The notes: a model not told the origin generated them from the letters alone. A stretch of DNA of 64,000 nucleotides from DASVTR01 sp036387475 (GCA_036387475.1 DASVTR010000016.1:62001-126000), one strand, 5' to 3'; counted from the stretch's first letter, positions 25,146 to 32,960 are shown. Numbers and translations are program-made.

Positions 25146-25568
25146 TCATTTCGCTCGTTCGAGCGTGAATTGCCAGAGCATGCGGTTCTCTTTTTCATCG
25201 TAGAGTTGACGGCCTTCGATGACGCGCCAGTAGCCCATGTGTTGCCAGCGTCCGACGGAGAGTTTGTTGAAGAGTGGGACACTGTGGCGGCTTTCGATGG
25301 CGGCGAGTAGGGCGCGGTTGGCGGGGCTTAAGGGTTGGTCGCCGCGACGGCCTGCGCCGGTGTAGTAGATGCGGTCTCCGGACTCGTCTGTGCGGTCTGG
25401 GTAGCAGGGATTGATGCGTCCGAAGTCTGTCAGGAGCGAGACGAGACGACCGCCTCGCTGGTAGACGCCGTTGCGTATGCGGTGTGTGCGATTGACTTCG
25501 GCCCACGAGAGGATTTCGGTGGAGTGCGGCTCGGGCAGGCGCGTTGTTGACTGCGGTGTTTGTTTCAA
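25146..25568 (-). CDS. SRA/YDG-like domain protein
   Basis: A protein of 140 residues from a TTG at 25566-25568 whose TTGA overlaps the PilZ stop codon; the longer open frame upstream is antisense-like PilZ shadow. The pattern IYYTGAGRRGDQPLSPANRA, followed by VPLFNKL, MGYWRVIEG and MLWQFTLER, resembles the SRA/YDG (PUA-like) fold that recognises modified cytosine, as found beside McrA-type nucleases. No HNH motif is fused. It faces the Mrr-STAND gene tail to tail. If SRA is right, it could read DNA modification; the identification is by eye only and could instead be another PUA-like fold. Confidence 0.5.
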   Translation of the reverse strand: MKQTPQSTTRLPEPHSTEILSWAEVNRTHRIRNGVYQRGGRLVSLLTDFGRINPCYPDRTDESGDRIYYTGAGRRGDQPLSPANRALLAAIESRHSVPLFNKLSVGRWQHMGYWRVIEGRQLYDEKENRMLWQFTLERAK

Positions 25569-25867
25569 CTGGTTATCAACTGTGAGAGCTGGTATTGCTC
25601 TTCGTCTGTCAGGTAGGTGAAGCAGATGCTGAAGCCCAGGTTCTGTAGGTGATAGGCGACCTCGCCGCGCAGGTTCAGGAGATCGCCGTCCGGCAGCTTG
25701 ATTGTCAGGCTGATGATCTCGCCGGGCGTTGCGCTTCCGAGGGTGTCCAGGTAGCAACCGCCGAGGCTGATGTCGCTGACGCGCGCCGTGTGCCTGCCGG
25801 ATGCTCCCTCCCAAGAGACTTCGAGCGAGACCGGCACTCGATTTTCTTCTCTGCGCTCTTGTTCCAT
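25565..25867 (-). CDS. PilZ domain protein
   Basis: A protein of 100 residues that is essentially one PilZ domain: the N-terminal arginine motif ERREENRVPVSLEV (RxxxR-like), then VSDISLGGCYLDT (D/NxSxxG) and the strand block GEVAYHLQNLGFSICFTYL. PilZ domains bind cyclic di-GMP and pass the signal to a partner. The ATG is at 25865-25867. Its stop overlaps the TTG start of the SRA-like gene, so the two are probably translationally coupled. A TATAAT lies about 45 bp upstream. Which output it controls is unknown. Confidence 0.85.
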   Translation of the reverse strand: MEQERREENRVPVSLEVSWEGASGRHTARVSDISLGGCYLDTLGSATPGEIISLTIKLPDGDLLNLRGEVAYHLQNLGFSICFTYLTDEEQYQLSQLITS

Positions 25868-25911
25868 GACGCTTCCTCGCTTCGCTCTTCGGCGCTCAAC
25901 CCACGCCTCTT

Positions 25912-25917
25912 ATTATA
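25912..25917 (-). promoter_or_regulatory. Possible -10 box of the PilZ/SRA-like pair
   Basis: A perfect TATAAT on the minus strand, about 45 bp before the PilZ start. No good -35 hexamer is seen at 16-18 bp. Confidence 0.35.
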
Positions 25918-26114
25918 AACCCACAAGGCTAAGAAGACACCAGCAAGTATAAAAACCATCTCAACAATCGTAAGGATAAAAGCCAGGCCCGCAATTGTTC
26001 GGTTTAAAGTTGCTCTAAACCCGTTCGCGCCCGCGACGGAAGCTCAGAGCCTCCGGCACGGGCGCGATGTGAATAAGCGAATCTGTTGGGCGTAGCAAAA
26101 AGCCCTGGCGCGAA

Positions 26115-26504
26115 TTAACGAATCGTCACTTCGAGCGTATAGGTGGCGTTGCCGCGCGTTCCGCCGACGGAGATGATGTAGTTTCCTGTGCGCGGCAATT
26201 CGCCTTCCCAGTCGGTCGATTCCTCCGCGAGAGTTCGCCTGCCGGGGGCGTTCACGTCGAAGACGGCGTTGTCTTCGAGCGAAGTGATATGCACGATCAG
26301 CGTCTGCCCGGCGCGCGCACGCAGCACGTAACGATCACGAGTGCCACGCACGACCGCATCCTTTATGACGGTTGTGGTGCGACCGCGCGCGAAGCGGACG
26401 CGGCGTGTCCGGTCGCTCTGCGCCGCAGCGGTGATGGTTGTCGCTAATAGTAGAACTGCCAGAATGAAAGCACGGCTCTTGAGCCACGTCTGTCTGTAAT
26501 TCAT
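26115..26504 (-). CDS. Exported PPC-like beta-sandwich protein
   Basis: A protein of 129 residues. Signal peptide to about residue 29 (SRAFILAVLLLATTITAAAQ). The mature part, RYVLRARAGQTLIVHITSLE, then NAVFDVNAP, WEGELPRTGNYIISVGGTRG and TYTLEVTI, matches the pre-peptidase C-terminal (PPC) beta-sandwich, usually a secreted-protein accessory domain; here it stands alone. ATG at 26502-26504 with GGGAG upstream. No partner gene is apparent. The gap 26505-26713 shows nothing obvious. Confidence 0.75.
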   Translation of the reverse strand: MNYRQTWLKSRAFILAVLLLATTITAAAQSDRTRRVRFARGRTTTVIKDAVVRGTRDRYVLRARAGQTLIVHITSLEDNAVFDVNAPGRRTLAEESTDWEGELPRTGNYIISVGGTRGNATYTLEVTIR

Positions 26505-26713
26505 GTTACTCCCTTTCCTTTTTCTCGGTTGATGCGCCCACGCTAGGGCGGGCTGTCTCGTCTAACTTTGCAATCGTCGTTATTTAAGATTGGATGAAAA
26601 GAGACGTTGACAAGCTCGCTTATACTCACGCGTTTGATGGAAAACGACGCCGCGCTAACACGCCAGCGCCGCTTGTTGTCGTCCGAATCGGATGCGACGA
26701 AGCGGTGTCGTTA

Positions 26714-27331
26714 TTAGTCCTCTTCGTTGTCGTTCTCGTTGCCGCTGTTCTGATTGGTAGCGGGAGGCTTCGGGGCTGCCTTGTTCATCTTGTCAAAGGC
26801 TTCCTGTAGCTGCTTGAAAAGCCTGTCATAGGCGATCTTCCATTCGCCGTCTTCTTTGACCATCGGCAGGGTAGCCGAGCTATCATTGTCCTTAAGCTCG
26901 ACGGTCGCATTATCGCCGTCTATCTTCTCGTTGAGCACTTCTTCATCACTAGTGCCTTTATCAACCTGATCTTTGATGAACTCGTCGAGCGTCTTATTCT
27001 GCTTCTTGGCCTGTTCGGTCAGAATCTCCAGCGACGCTTTCGACATACGGCTCTTGACAGCCGCGTAATCCTTCTTCCTGTTGGCTTCCTGAAAAGCCTT
27101 GTAAGCGGCGATGGGCGACGAAGCCGTGCTGCTCGAAGAAGAAGCAGCGGGCGTGCTGGACGTGGCGGTCGTGCTGTTCGTGCTGGTTTTGTTGGTTGAT
27201 GAAGCGTTGGAGTTATTGGTGTTGTCAGCCTTGCTGCATCCGATGGCGAGCAGCGAGAGCGCGGCGAGCAAAATTAAGAGCTGGGTGACTGTACGGCCCG
27301 TCGATTTTGACAGGACAGAGTTATTCGTCAT
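26714..27331 (-). CDS. Lipoprotein with NTF2-like (DUF4878-type) domain
   Basis: A protein of 205 residues. Signal peptide with lipobox LLAIGC near residue 32, then a long Ser/Thr/Asn linker (about 34-70), then a domain about 73-175: PIAAYKAFQEANRKKDYAAV, MSKASLEILTEQAKK, and a closing LPMVKEDGEWKIAYD, the DUF4878/SnoaL-type NTF2-like pattern. A Pro/Asn/Glu-rich acidic tail ends the protein. It is probably anchored in the membrane. Ligand and role are unknown; no operon partner is evident. Confidence 0.8.
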   Translation of the reverse strand: MTNNSVLSKSTGRTVTQLLILLAALSLLAIGCSKADNTNNSNASSTNKTSTNSTTATSSTPAASSSSSTASSPIAAYKAFQEANRKKDYAAVKSRMSKASLEILTEQAKKQNKTLDEFIKDQVDKGTSDEEVLNEKIDGDNATVELKDNDSSATLPMVKEDGEWKIAYDRLFKQLQEAFDKMNKAAPKPPATNQNSGNENDNEED

Positions 27332-27471
27332 GATGTTCCTTCAAAGGTTGATTGATACGGCTCGAACGTTTCTACCCTTAATCGGTCAATCAGTCAAATC
27401 GACTCCGCTGCGAGCAGAAGAGTCCGCACACTCAATTGGCGGACAAAGCTTTCCGGCAAATTCGTTGAAGC

Positions 27472-28170
27472 TCACACGCGCGCGGCGAGCGTGGCCGCGA
27501 GCGAGCGAAAGATGTCGCGTCCGTCAGATGAACCGAGGAGGTCTTCGCAGGCGCGCTCCGGGTGCGGCATCAATCCGAGCACGTTGCGCTCGCGGTTACA
27601 GATGCCTGCGATTGAATCGCGCGAGCCGTTCGGGTTTGCAGCAGCGGTGGTTTCCCCACGCTTATCGCAATAGCGAAAGACGATGCGGTCTTCGCGCTCA
27701 AGCTGGTCTAAAGTCGCGTCGTCGCAAACGTAGTTGCCTTCGGCGTGCGCGATGGGGAGGCGGAGCACGCTGCGGCTGCTCAATTGATTGGTGAAAGGCG
27801 TCTCGGTGGTTTCGACGCGCACCTGTATGTGCTCGCAGATGAAGTGTAAATCGCGGTTGCGAATCAAAGCGCCGGGCAAAAGTCCGGCCTCGCAGAGAAT
27901 CTGAAAGCCGTTGCAGATACCGAGCACTAGTCTACCGTCGGCGGCAAACTCTTTGACCGAATTCATCACGGGCGAGAAACGCGCCAGCGCACCGGCGCGC
28001 AGATAGTCGCCATAGGAAAAGCCGCCGGGAATAATCACGGCGTCGTATTCGCTCAAGTCCGTATCGCGATGCCAGATGAAATCGACGGGCTGGCCGACGT
28101 GTTTCGAGATCACGTGGTAAGCATCGTGGTCGCAGTTGGAGCCGGGAAAAACTATAACGCCGAATTTCAA
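27472..28170 (-). CDS. purQ: Phosphoribosylformylglycinamidine synthase I (glutaminase)
   Basis: A protein of 232 residues, full PurQ length. Class I glutaminase triad: Cys in VLGICNGFQIL, His and Glu in PHPERACED. The oxyanion/tunnel block PGGFSYGDYLRAGA is typical. It supplies ammonia to PurL. It starts with TTG at 28168-28170, overlapping the TGA of a purS remnant (TTGA), the layout expected of an ancestral purS-purQ junction. The true purS is now 1.1 kb upstream, separated by a DUF3828 gene. Confidence 0.95.
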   Translation of the reverse strand: MKFGVIVFPGSNCDHDAYHVISKHVGQPVDFIWHRDTDLSEYDAVIIPGGFSYGDYLRAGALARFSPVMNSVKEFAADGRLVLGICNGFQILCEAGLLPGALIRNRDLHFICEHIQVRVETTETPFTNQLSSRSVLRLPIAHAEGNYVCDDATLDQLEREDRIVFRYCDKRGETTAAANPNGSRDSIAGICNRERNVLGLMPHPERACEDLLGSSDGRDIFRSLAATLAARV

Positions 28171-28247
28171 CGTTCTATCTCCACGCGGTAGTCCTGGATG
28201 ATGGGATTCGACAAGAGTATTCGCGCCAGATGTATCGCAGCATGCAA
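28167..28247 (-). pseudogene. Degenerate 3' end of purS before purQ
   Basis: On the minus strand the frame LHAAIHLARILLSNPIIQDY then RVEIER-stop matches the C-terminus of PurS (MAREVLSNPVIEDYRVEIEA). About three quarters of bases match over 70 bp, and the substitutions look codon-like. It is a relic of the purS-purQ junction, offset by 1095 bp from the intact copy at 29255-29323. Confidence 0.8.
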
Positions 28248-28252
28248 ACCCT

Positions 28253-29143
28253 CTACCTGGTCTGATGAGATGTAGCGGACGCTTTAGTTAAAAGGTCTGC
28301 TAATTTGACTTCATCACCGTCACCTCGATAATGAACATCATAAATTTTCCAGTTCTTGTCTGTGCCCTGTTTGAACTGAAACGAAACCATGCGTTCTTTG
28401 CCCGAATCCTTGAAAGTGACTTGCACCACCGCTTCATCGTCCGGCCCGAACTTGCTGTCGCCGCCCCAACCGGTATCCATAATTGTAAAAGCCGTGATTT
28501 GCGGGTCTTGCGAGCCATAGAGCGGGTCGAAATCAATCGCCCCGACTTCGCCGTTAGCGGCAACTGTGTCCTTCCAAATCAAGTCCGCCAAAGCCTTCGT
28601 AAAGTATTTGTCGACGAGGGCGCGGTCTTTCGTCTGGAAAAACGGGCCGGAATCGGCTTTTTGAGCCGCATACAAATCTTTGATAATCACGTGAGGCTCG
28701 ATGGTGGTTTTTGCAGTCGATGGAGTTTTCACCTTCGCGCTGCTGTTGGCGGCGAGTGATTTGACTGATTTGATTGACACTATCCTGCCGCTGTCGGAAA
28801 GGGTTGCTTCAAGCCCTGGGACTTTGCATGCGCCGCCAACTACTTTTCCGGTGAATTGACACTGCTGTCTGTTTTTGCACGCGGCTAAAATGGCGCGACC
28901 GACTTTTGACTTGTTTGTAAAACAATACGCCGCATAATCACCGCTTTCCTCGCCGAAATACAAAATTACAGAGCGGATTTTACCGACTTGCAATTCGCCT
29001 GTATAAGTTTCCGATTCCGACTGAGAAGTGCCTGCTGCGCCGGACAAAGCGGGCGCGAATGAATGCTCTGTTTTTGATTGGGCAAACCCAATCGTGCTAA
29101 ACGCCAAAAAGAGCGCTGTCAGTAGAACGATTTTAGTTTTCAT
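28253..29143 (-). CDS. Exported DUF3828-domain protein between purS and purQ
   Basis: A protein of 296 residues. Signal peptide MKTKIVLLTALFLAFSTIGFA. The N-terminal half (about 30-130) has a Cys-containing beta-rich region (YFGEESGDYAAYCF, CKNRQQCQFTGKVVGGACKV). The C-terminal half is DUF3828-like: IIKDLYAAQKADSGPFFQTK, VDKYFTKALADLIWKD, WKIYDVHYRGDG. ATG at 29141-29143 with GAGG upstream. It sits between the intact purS and purQ and is flanked by two copies of the purS 3' end, so it appears inserted. A purine role is not indicated. Confidence 0.8.
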   Translation of the reverse strand: MKTKIVLLTALFLAFSTIGFAQSKTEHSFAPALSGAAGTSQSESETYTGELQVGKIRSVILYFGEESGDYAAYCFTNKSKVGRAILAACKNRQQCQFTGKVVGGACKVPGLEATLSDSGRIVSIKSVKSLAANSSAKVKTPSTAKTTIEPHVIIKDLYAAQKADSGPFFQTKDRALVDKYFTKALADLIWKDTVAANGEVGAIDFDPLYGSQDPQITAFTIMDTGWGGDSKFGPDDEAVVQVTFKDSGKERMVSFQFKQGTDKNWKIYDVHYRGDGDEVKLADLLTKASATSHQTR

Positions 29144-29261
29144 TTTTCCTCATTAGATTTTAAGCTTTACTGACTATACCACGAAACGCCTCAATGACCC
29201 GTTTGCGCCTCTATTCTCTCAGCCAAAACCGTAAACATTAGTGAAGAATAGATGCCGAATT

Positions 29262-29507
29262 TCAAGCTTCTATCTCCACGCGATAATCTTCGATGACAGG
29301 ATTCGAGAGCACCTCGCGCGCCATTCTATTAGCGGCCTCGCGCGCTTCGCCTTCGGCGAGCGAGCCGTCGAGCGCAATCTCGAAATACTTGCCCTGCCGG
29401 ACATCTGCGATGCCGCCGAAGCCTAGTAGTTCGACAGAGTGTTGAATGGCTTTGCCTTGCGGGTCGAGAACGCCCGGCTTGAGTGTGACGTAGACTTTGG
29501 CTTTCAT
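29262..29507 (-). CDS. purS: Phosphoribosylformylglycinamidine synthase subunit PurS
   Basis: A protein of 81 residues with the standard PurS pattern: AKVYVTLKPGVLDPQGKAI, SVELLGFGGIADVRQGKYFE and a C-terminal MAREVLSNPVIEDYRVEIEA. PurS bridges PurL and PurQ and channels ammonia. The ATG overlaps the stop of the upstream TIMP-like gene (ATGA). Directly after its TGA comes TTGAAATTCGGC, identical to the first four codons of purQ, a leftover of the former junction. Confidence 0.93.
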   Translation of the reverse strand: MKAKVYVTLKPGVLDPQGKAIQHSVELLGFGGIADVRQGKYFEIALDGSLAEGEAREAANRMAREVLSNPVIEDYRVEIEA

Positions 29508-29956
29508 ATATTTTTAGCTCTGGGCGTTTTCCCTCTGCCGAGTTTTCGCAGCATCGTTTGCTTGTTTTTGGTGTATTCCAGATGAGAGCAGAGGTCTGTC
29601 ATCAACCCTCTATCGGAATTTCTGGCGACAACAAAATACGTTTCACCTTCCGTATAAGAGACGCCGCAGGCAGCCGAGTCCATCGCCGTGTAAATCACAG
29701 CTTCATCGTTCTGCACGCCCTTCCAGTATCGCTCAACTTCAAACGTGACCTTCAACTGATTATCAGCTTCGATCTTCTCCGTCTTGATGACGCGCCCGGT
29801 GAAGACCGCTCCGTCGAAATTTTTAAGCCAGCGCTTGTAATTAACGGCAGCCGCTTTTTTGTCCAGCTTAACTTCGATACAAGAGCACGCAGAAGCCGCT
29901 TGCGCGCTGAAAACGAGGAGCGCCACGCAGTAAATCAAAGAGACTATTTTCTTCAT
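29504..29956 (-). CDS. Exported NTR/TIMP-like protein
   Basis: A protein of 150 residues. Signal peptide to about residue 22 (SLIYCVALLVFSAQAASA), then a mature N-terminal CSC motif, the hallmark of netrin/TIMP-like domains, where the first Cys lies at the processed end. Further: FDGAVFTGRVIKTEKI, VTFEVERYWKG, AVIYTAMDSAACGVSYTEGE, YFVVARN, and a last Cys pair region DLCSH. TIMPs inhibit metalloproteases in animals; bacterial versions have no proven target. It is translationally coupled to purS (ATGA), an unusual partner. ATG with GGAGAGAAAG upstream. Confidence 0.82.
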   Translation of the reverse strand: MKKIVSLIYCVALLVFSAQAASACSCIEVKLDKKAAAVNYKRWLKNFDGAVFTGRVIKTEKIEADNQLKVTFEVERYWKGVQNDEAVIYTAMDSAACGVSYTEGETYFVVARNSDRGLMTDLCSHLEYTKNKQTMLRKLGRGKTPRAKNI

Positions 29957-29997
29957 CTTTCTCTCCTCAGTCGTTCGACGAAAATTGTATGCGCCTT

Positions 29998-30027
29998 ATC
30001 TTATCATTTGTCGCTCGTCAGTTGTCA
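29998..30027. repeat. Heptad tandem repeat, single arm (GTGACAA type)
   Basis: On the minus strand: GTGACAA, CTGACGA, GCGACAA, ATGATAA. It touches the purB stop codon. Same heptad type as 22094-22142. Confidence 0.55.
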
Positions 30028-31323
30028 CTGCGGGTTAAAGACCCTGTCGAAGACCGCTCCGACGTTGCGCAGGTAGGTTTGAAGGGAGAAGACACGATTA
30101 ATCTGTTCAGGCGAGAGATGCGCGCTGATGTCCGGGTCGGCAGCGACGAGAGCCTGGAAATCGCCGCCCTCGTCCCATGATTTCATCGCGTTGCGCTGCA
30201 CCCACTCGTAGGCCGCCTCGCGAGCGACACCGCTTTGCGTGAGCGCGAGCAGCAGTTGGCCGCTGAAGATGAGGCCGCGCGTTGCGTTTAAGTTTTCCAG
30301 CATCCTGCCGGGGTAGACGACTAGACCGTCAATCAGAGAAGTCGCTTTCTGCAACATGTAATCGAGCGCGATTGACGAATCGGGAAGCACGACGCGTTCG
30401 GCGCTTGAATGCGAGATGTCGCGTTCGTGCCAGAGCGCTACGTTCTCCAGCCCGACGACGCTGTTGGCCCTGACGATGCGCGCCATCCCGCAGATACGTT
30501 CCGACAAGATAGGATTGCGCTTGTGCGGCATAGCGCTTGAACCCTTCTGCCCGGCGCGAAAACGCTCCTGCGCCTCGCGCACTTCCGTTCGCTGCCAGTG
30601 CCGAATCTGCAAGGCGAATTTTTCCAAGGACGAAGCGATAATCGCCAGCACGCACAAGTATTCCGCATAGCGGTCGCGCTGTATAACCTGTGTTGAAACG
30701 GGAGCGGGCCGCAGGCCCAAACGCGCGCAGACTTGCTCTTCGACCGTCGGGTCAAGGTGCGCAAACGCGCCGACCGCTCCGCTAATCTTGCCGACCGCTA
30801 CACTTTCACGCGCACGCTCCAACCGCTCTCGATTCCGGCGCATCTCGTCGTGCCAGAGCGCAAACACCAGACCAAACGAAGTCGGCTCAGCATGAACGCC
30901 GTGCGTGCGTCCAATCTGCGGCGTCTCCTTAAACTCGAAAGCGCGGCGCTTCAAAACTTCCATCAGCGCGCCCGTCTTTTTCAACAGCAGGTCGCAAGCC
31001 TCACGCAGCAAGAGCGCGTTGGCCGTGTCAATCACGTCTGAAGAAGTAAGACCGTAATGAACGAAACGCGCAGCGGGGCCTATGTTCTCGGCGAGGTTTG
31101 TGGTGAAAGCGATTACGTCATGGTCGGTCGTCTTCTCAATTTCGCTGATGCGCTCCGTCGTGAAGGCCGCGCGCTGCTTAATCTCTTCGACGGCCTCGCG
31201 CGGAATCGTCCCCATCTCCGCGTGTACTTCGCAGACCGCCACTTCGACTTCCAGCCATTTCTGGAATCTATTCTGCTCCGACCAGAGCGCGCCCATCTCA
31301 GGCAGGGTGTAGCGAGTAATCAT
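30025..31323 (-). CDS. purB: Adenylosuccinate lyase
   Basis: A protein of 432 residues, normal length. The fumarase/aspartase-superfamily signature GSSAMPHKRNPI is present near residue 262, with the upstream RTHGVHAEPTSFG (catalytic His region) and TSSDVIDTANALL. It cleaves SAICAR and adenylosuccinate in purine synthesis. ATG at 31321-31323. It is first in a same-strand run purB, TIMP-like, purS, (DUF3828), purQ. Confidence 0.95.
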   Translation of the reverse strand: MITRYTLPEMGALWSEQNRFQKWLEVEVAVCEVHAEMGTIPREAVEEIKQRAAFTTERISEIEKTTDHDVIAFTTNLAENIGPAARFVHYGLTSSDVIDTANALLLREACDLLLKKTGALMEVLKRRAFEFKETPQIGRTHGVHAEPTSFGLVFALWHDEMRRNRERLERARESVAVGKISGAVGAFAHLDPTVEEQVCARLGLRPAPVSTQVIQRDRYAEYLCVLAIIASSLEKFALQIRHWQRTEVREAQERFRAGQKGSSAMPHKRNPILSERICGMARIVRANSVVGLENVALWHERDISHSSAERVVLPDSSIALDYMLQKATSLIDGLVVYPGRMLENLNATRGLIFSGQLLLALTQSGVAREAAYEWVQRNAMKSWDEGGDFQALVAADPDISAHLSPEQINRVFSLQTYLRNVGAVFDRVFNPQ

Positions 31324-31328
31324 AAAAG

Positions 31329-31456
31329 CAGGAGTCAGGAGTCAGAATCCAGAAGCCAGAAGAACAGAAAAGCAAAATAAAAGCGGTTGCTGCCGATTAT
31401 GCGGTTGCAGCCGCTTATTCTGACTCCTGACTTCTGGATTCTGACTTCTGCTTTTC
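31329..31456. repeat. Heptad inverted repeat (AGGAGTC type)
   Basis: Left arm: AGGAGTC, AGGAGTC, AGAATCC, AGAAGCC, AGAAGAA. Right arm from 31418: TTCTGAC, TCCTGAC, TTCTGGA, TTCTGAC, TTCTGC. The core (AAAGCGGTTGCTGCC ... GCGGTTGCAGCCGCTTATT) is itself a hairpin and resembles the cores at 9630 and 63538. It fills the gap between purB and the next gene upstream. Confidence 0.85.
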
Positions 31457-31459
31457 GAA

Positions 31460-31975
31460 TCATTTTAGCGCACTTGAGTTGACGAAATAACGGGCCACGA
31501 GCCAGCGCCCGTCGCGTTCGACCAAGGTGAAAGTCTCCATCCCTTCGGCGCGCTCGAAGGTGGTCTGATAAATGACGACAATGGAGCGGCCCGGCAACTC
31601 GCCGCCAGTATTGTTTTGATCGCGAACGGTCTGCGGCGTACGAATTTTAACGCCGCCGAGCTTCTCCTTCAGCGTCTTGAAAAACTCTTTCGACTGATCT
31701 GCGGTCGTCGTCTGCCGCCACTCTTCCGCCGCCTCGTTGTGAATCTTCTCGTAGCGTTCTTCCGCCATATCTTTCGAGAAGGCGTCGATGACGGCCTGCG
31801 CCTGCGGCGGCATGGTGTTCTGTGTGCGAACAGCAGAATAGTTACAGGCGATGACGAACAGCGCAAGAAGCAGGAGCACATCCGCCATCTCGCGTCGCGC
31901 CGTCCGGCGGACAATTCTACACGAACGCGAGTTAACGAGCGCGCGCCGCGCCTTCTGTTTCATAGCTCTATCCAA
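31460..31975 (-). CDS. Membrane-anchored DUF4019-like protein
   Basis: Up to 171 residues; internal ATGs at 31963 and 31888 are alternatives. A hydrophobic segment MADVLLLLALFVIAC has a lipobox-like VIAC, giving a lipoprotein if the later start is used. The mature region (AQAVIDAFSKDMAEERYEKI, FFKTLKEKLGGVKIRT, VVIYQTTFERAEGMETFTLV, GRWLVARYFV) matches small NTF2-like DUF4019/DUF3887 proteins. The 5' end overlaps the WalJ-like gene by up to 16 bp on the same strand. Role unknown. Confidence 0.7.
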   Translation of the reverse strand: MDRAMKQKARRALVNSRSCRIVRRTARREMADVLLLLALFVIACNYSAVRTQNTMPPQAQAVIDAFSKDMAEERYEKIHNEAAEEWRQTTTADQSKEFFKTLKEKLGGVKIRTPQTVRDQNNTGGELPGRSIVVIYQTTFERAEGMETFTLVERDGRWLVARYFVNSSALK

Positions 31976-32784
31976 GGGGTCGGTTCTTTGGGAAATGAGA
32001 GCGTAATCTCCGTCTCGGCGCGAAACAGCGGCGCGCGTTCCTGTAGAGCAATCTCGGCATTGAGCTTCGCTACGTAAGGGTTGTTGGCGCGTTGCGAAAG
32101 ATGAGCGAGCACGATGTGGCGAGCCGTGCCGTCAAAGCCGTCGCGCAGCCAGTCTGCCACGTCTTCGTTCGAGAGATGTCCGGTGCGCGACAGTATCCGC
32201 TGCTTCAATTCCCAGGGGTAAACGTCGCACGCCTTGAGCATGTCGCGACTGTGATTCGATTCGATGATAATGGCCGCGCAATTGCGCAGCCGTTCTGTAA
32301 TGAGCGTCGTGATGTGTCCGAAGTCCATCAAAGTCGCCACGCAGACGCCTCCGTGCGTTGCTGTAAAGCCGAAGTTATCAACGGCGTCGTGCGGAATCGT
32401 GAATGGGTGGAAATCAATCGCGCCGATGCGGAAATCCCTGCTCGATTCGATCTCTTCGGTGCGGTCGCGCAACACGTCTGCGCGCTTGCGGGCTTCGTCA
32501 GAAGAAGACGGGCGATGCTCGCTGATGTAAGCCTCGCGCGTCTGCCCGGAAATGTAGACAGGGCACGTCAAGGTTTTCAACAGCACGCGCAATCCGCCCG
32601 CGTGGTCGCCGTGCTCGTGCGTGATAATCACGCCGTCAAGCTGGCCTGGGTCACAGCCGACGAGCAAGAGCCGCCTGACGGTCTCCTTCGCGCTCATCCC
32701 TGCATCCACCAGCACACGCGTTCCCCCTGCGACGATGAGGACTGCGTTGCCGGTCGAGCCGCTTCCGAGGACGGTGAATTTCAT
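31960..32784 (-). CDS. MBL-fold hydrolase, WalJ/YycJ-like
   Basis: A protein of 274 residues. It opens with FTVLGSGSTGNAVLIVAGGT, the start pattern of the YycJ/WalJ family, followed by the metal motif ITHEHGDHAGGL and later FTIPHDAVDNFGF, IESNHSRDMLK and HLSNEDVADWL. Relatives have 5'-3' exonuclease activity and are tied to cell-wall or DNA-repair control in Firmicutes; the role here is unknown. ATG at 32782-32784. No walK/walR genes are nearby. Confidence 0.88.
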   Translation of the reverse strand: MKFTVLGSGSTGNAVLIVAGGTRVLVDAGMSAKETVRRLLLVGCDPGQLDGVIITHEHGDHAGGLRVLLKTLTCPVYISGQTREAYISEHRPSSSDEARKRADVLRDRTEEIESSRDFRIGAIDFHPFTIPHDAVDNFGFTATHGGVCVATLMDFGHITTLITERLRNCAAIIIESNHSRDMLKACDVYPWELKQRILSRTGHLSNEDVADWLRDGFDGTARHIVLAHLSQRANNPYVAKLNAEIALQERAPLFRAETEITLSFPKEPTPWIEL

Positions 32785-32804
32785 CGCTTGAACAAAGAGA
32801 CGCT

Positions 32805-32950
32805 AACCACAGAGGCCCAGAGATGCAAAGATAAGAAAGGATGAAGGAAGCATGATGAACGATAAACTATTGAGCAGTTGTCTTTCATTCTGCGTTCAAC
32901 GTTCATTCCTGCTTGTTTCCTCTGTCTCTACGGTCTTTCGCGGTTATTTT
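32805..32950. repeat. Degenerate heptad inverted repeat (GGATGAA type)
   Basis: Left side: CCACAGAGGCCCAGAGATG then GGATGAA, GGAAGCA, TGATGAA, CGATAAA. Right side: TTCATTC, TGCGTTC, AACGTTC, ATTCCTG then CCTCTGTCTCTACGGTC. Pairing is imperfect, suggesting an older element. It fills the gap between the WalJ-like gene and the next gene. Confidence 0.55.
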
Positions 32951-32960
32951 AATTACGCTT

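Noticed and set aside
25570..25814. Upstream extension of the SRA-like frame
   Set aside because: It covers the PilZ gene in another frame and is rich in Arg/Pro/His as expected of a shadow; the TTGA start gives a sensible protein.
25705..25990. Hydrophobic frame (TIAGLAFILTIVEMVFILAG) upstream of PilZ
   Set aside because: It looks like a membrane span, but it has no good start, runs on into the PilZ gene in another frame, and overlaps the TATAAT of that gene. Possible small membrane protein, not supported.
28171..29323. Insertion sequence between purS and purQ
   Set aside because: No transposase, terminal inverted repeats or short exact target duplication are seen; only one exported-protein gene lies between the degenerate copies.
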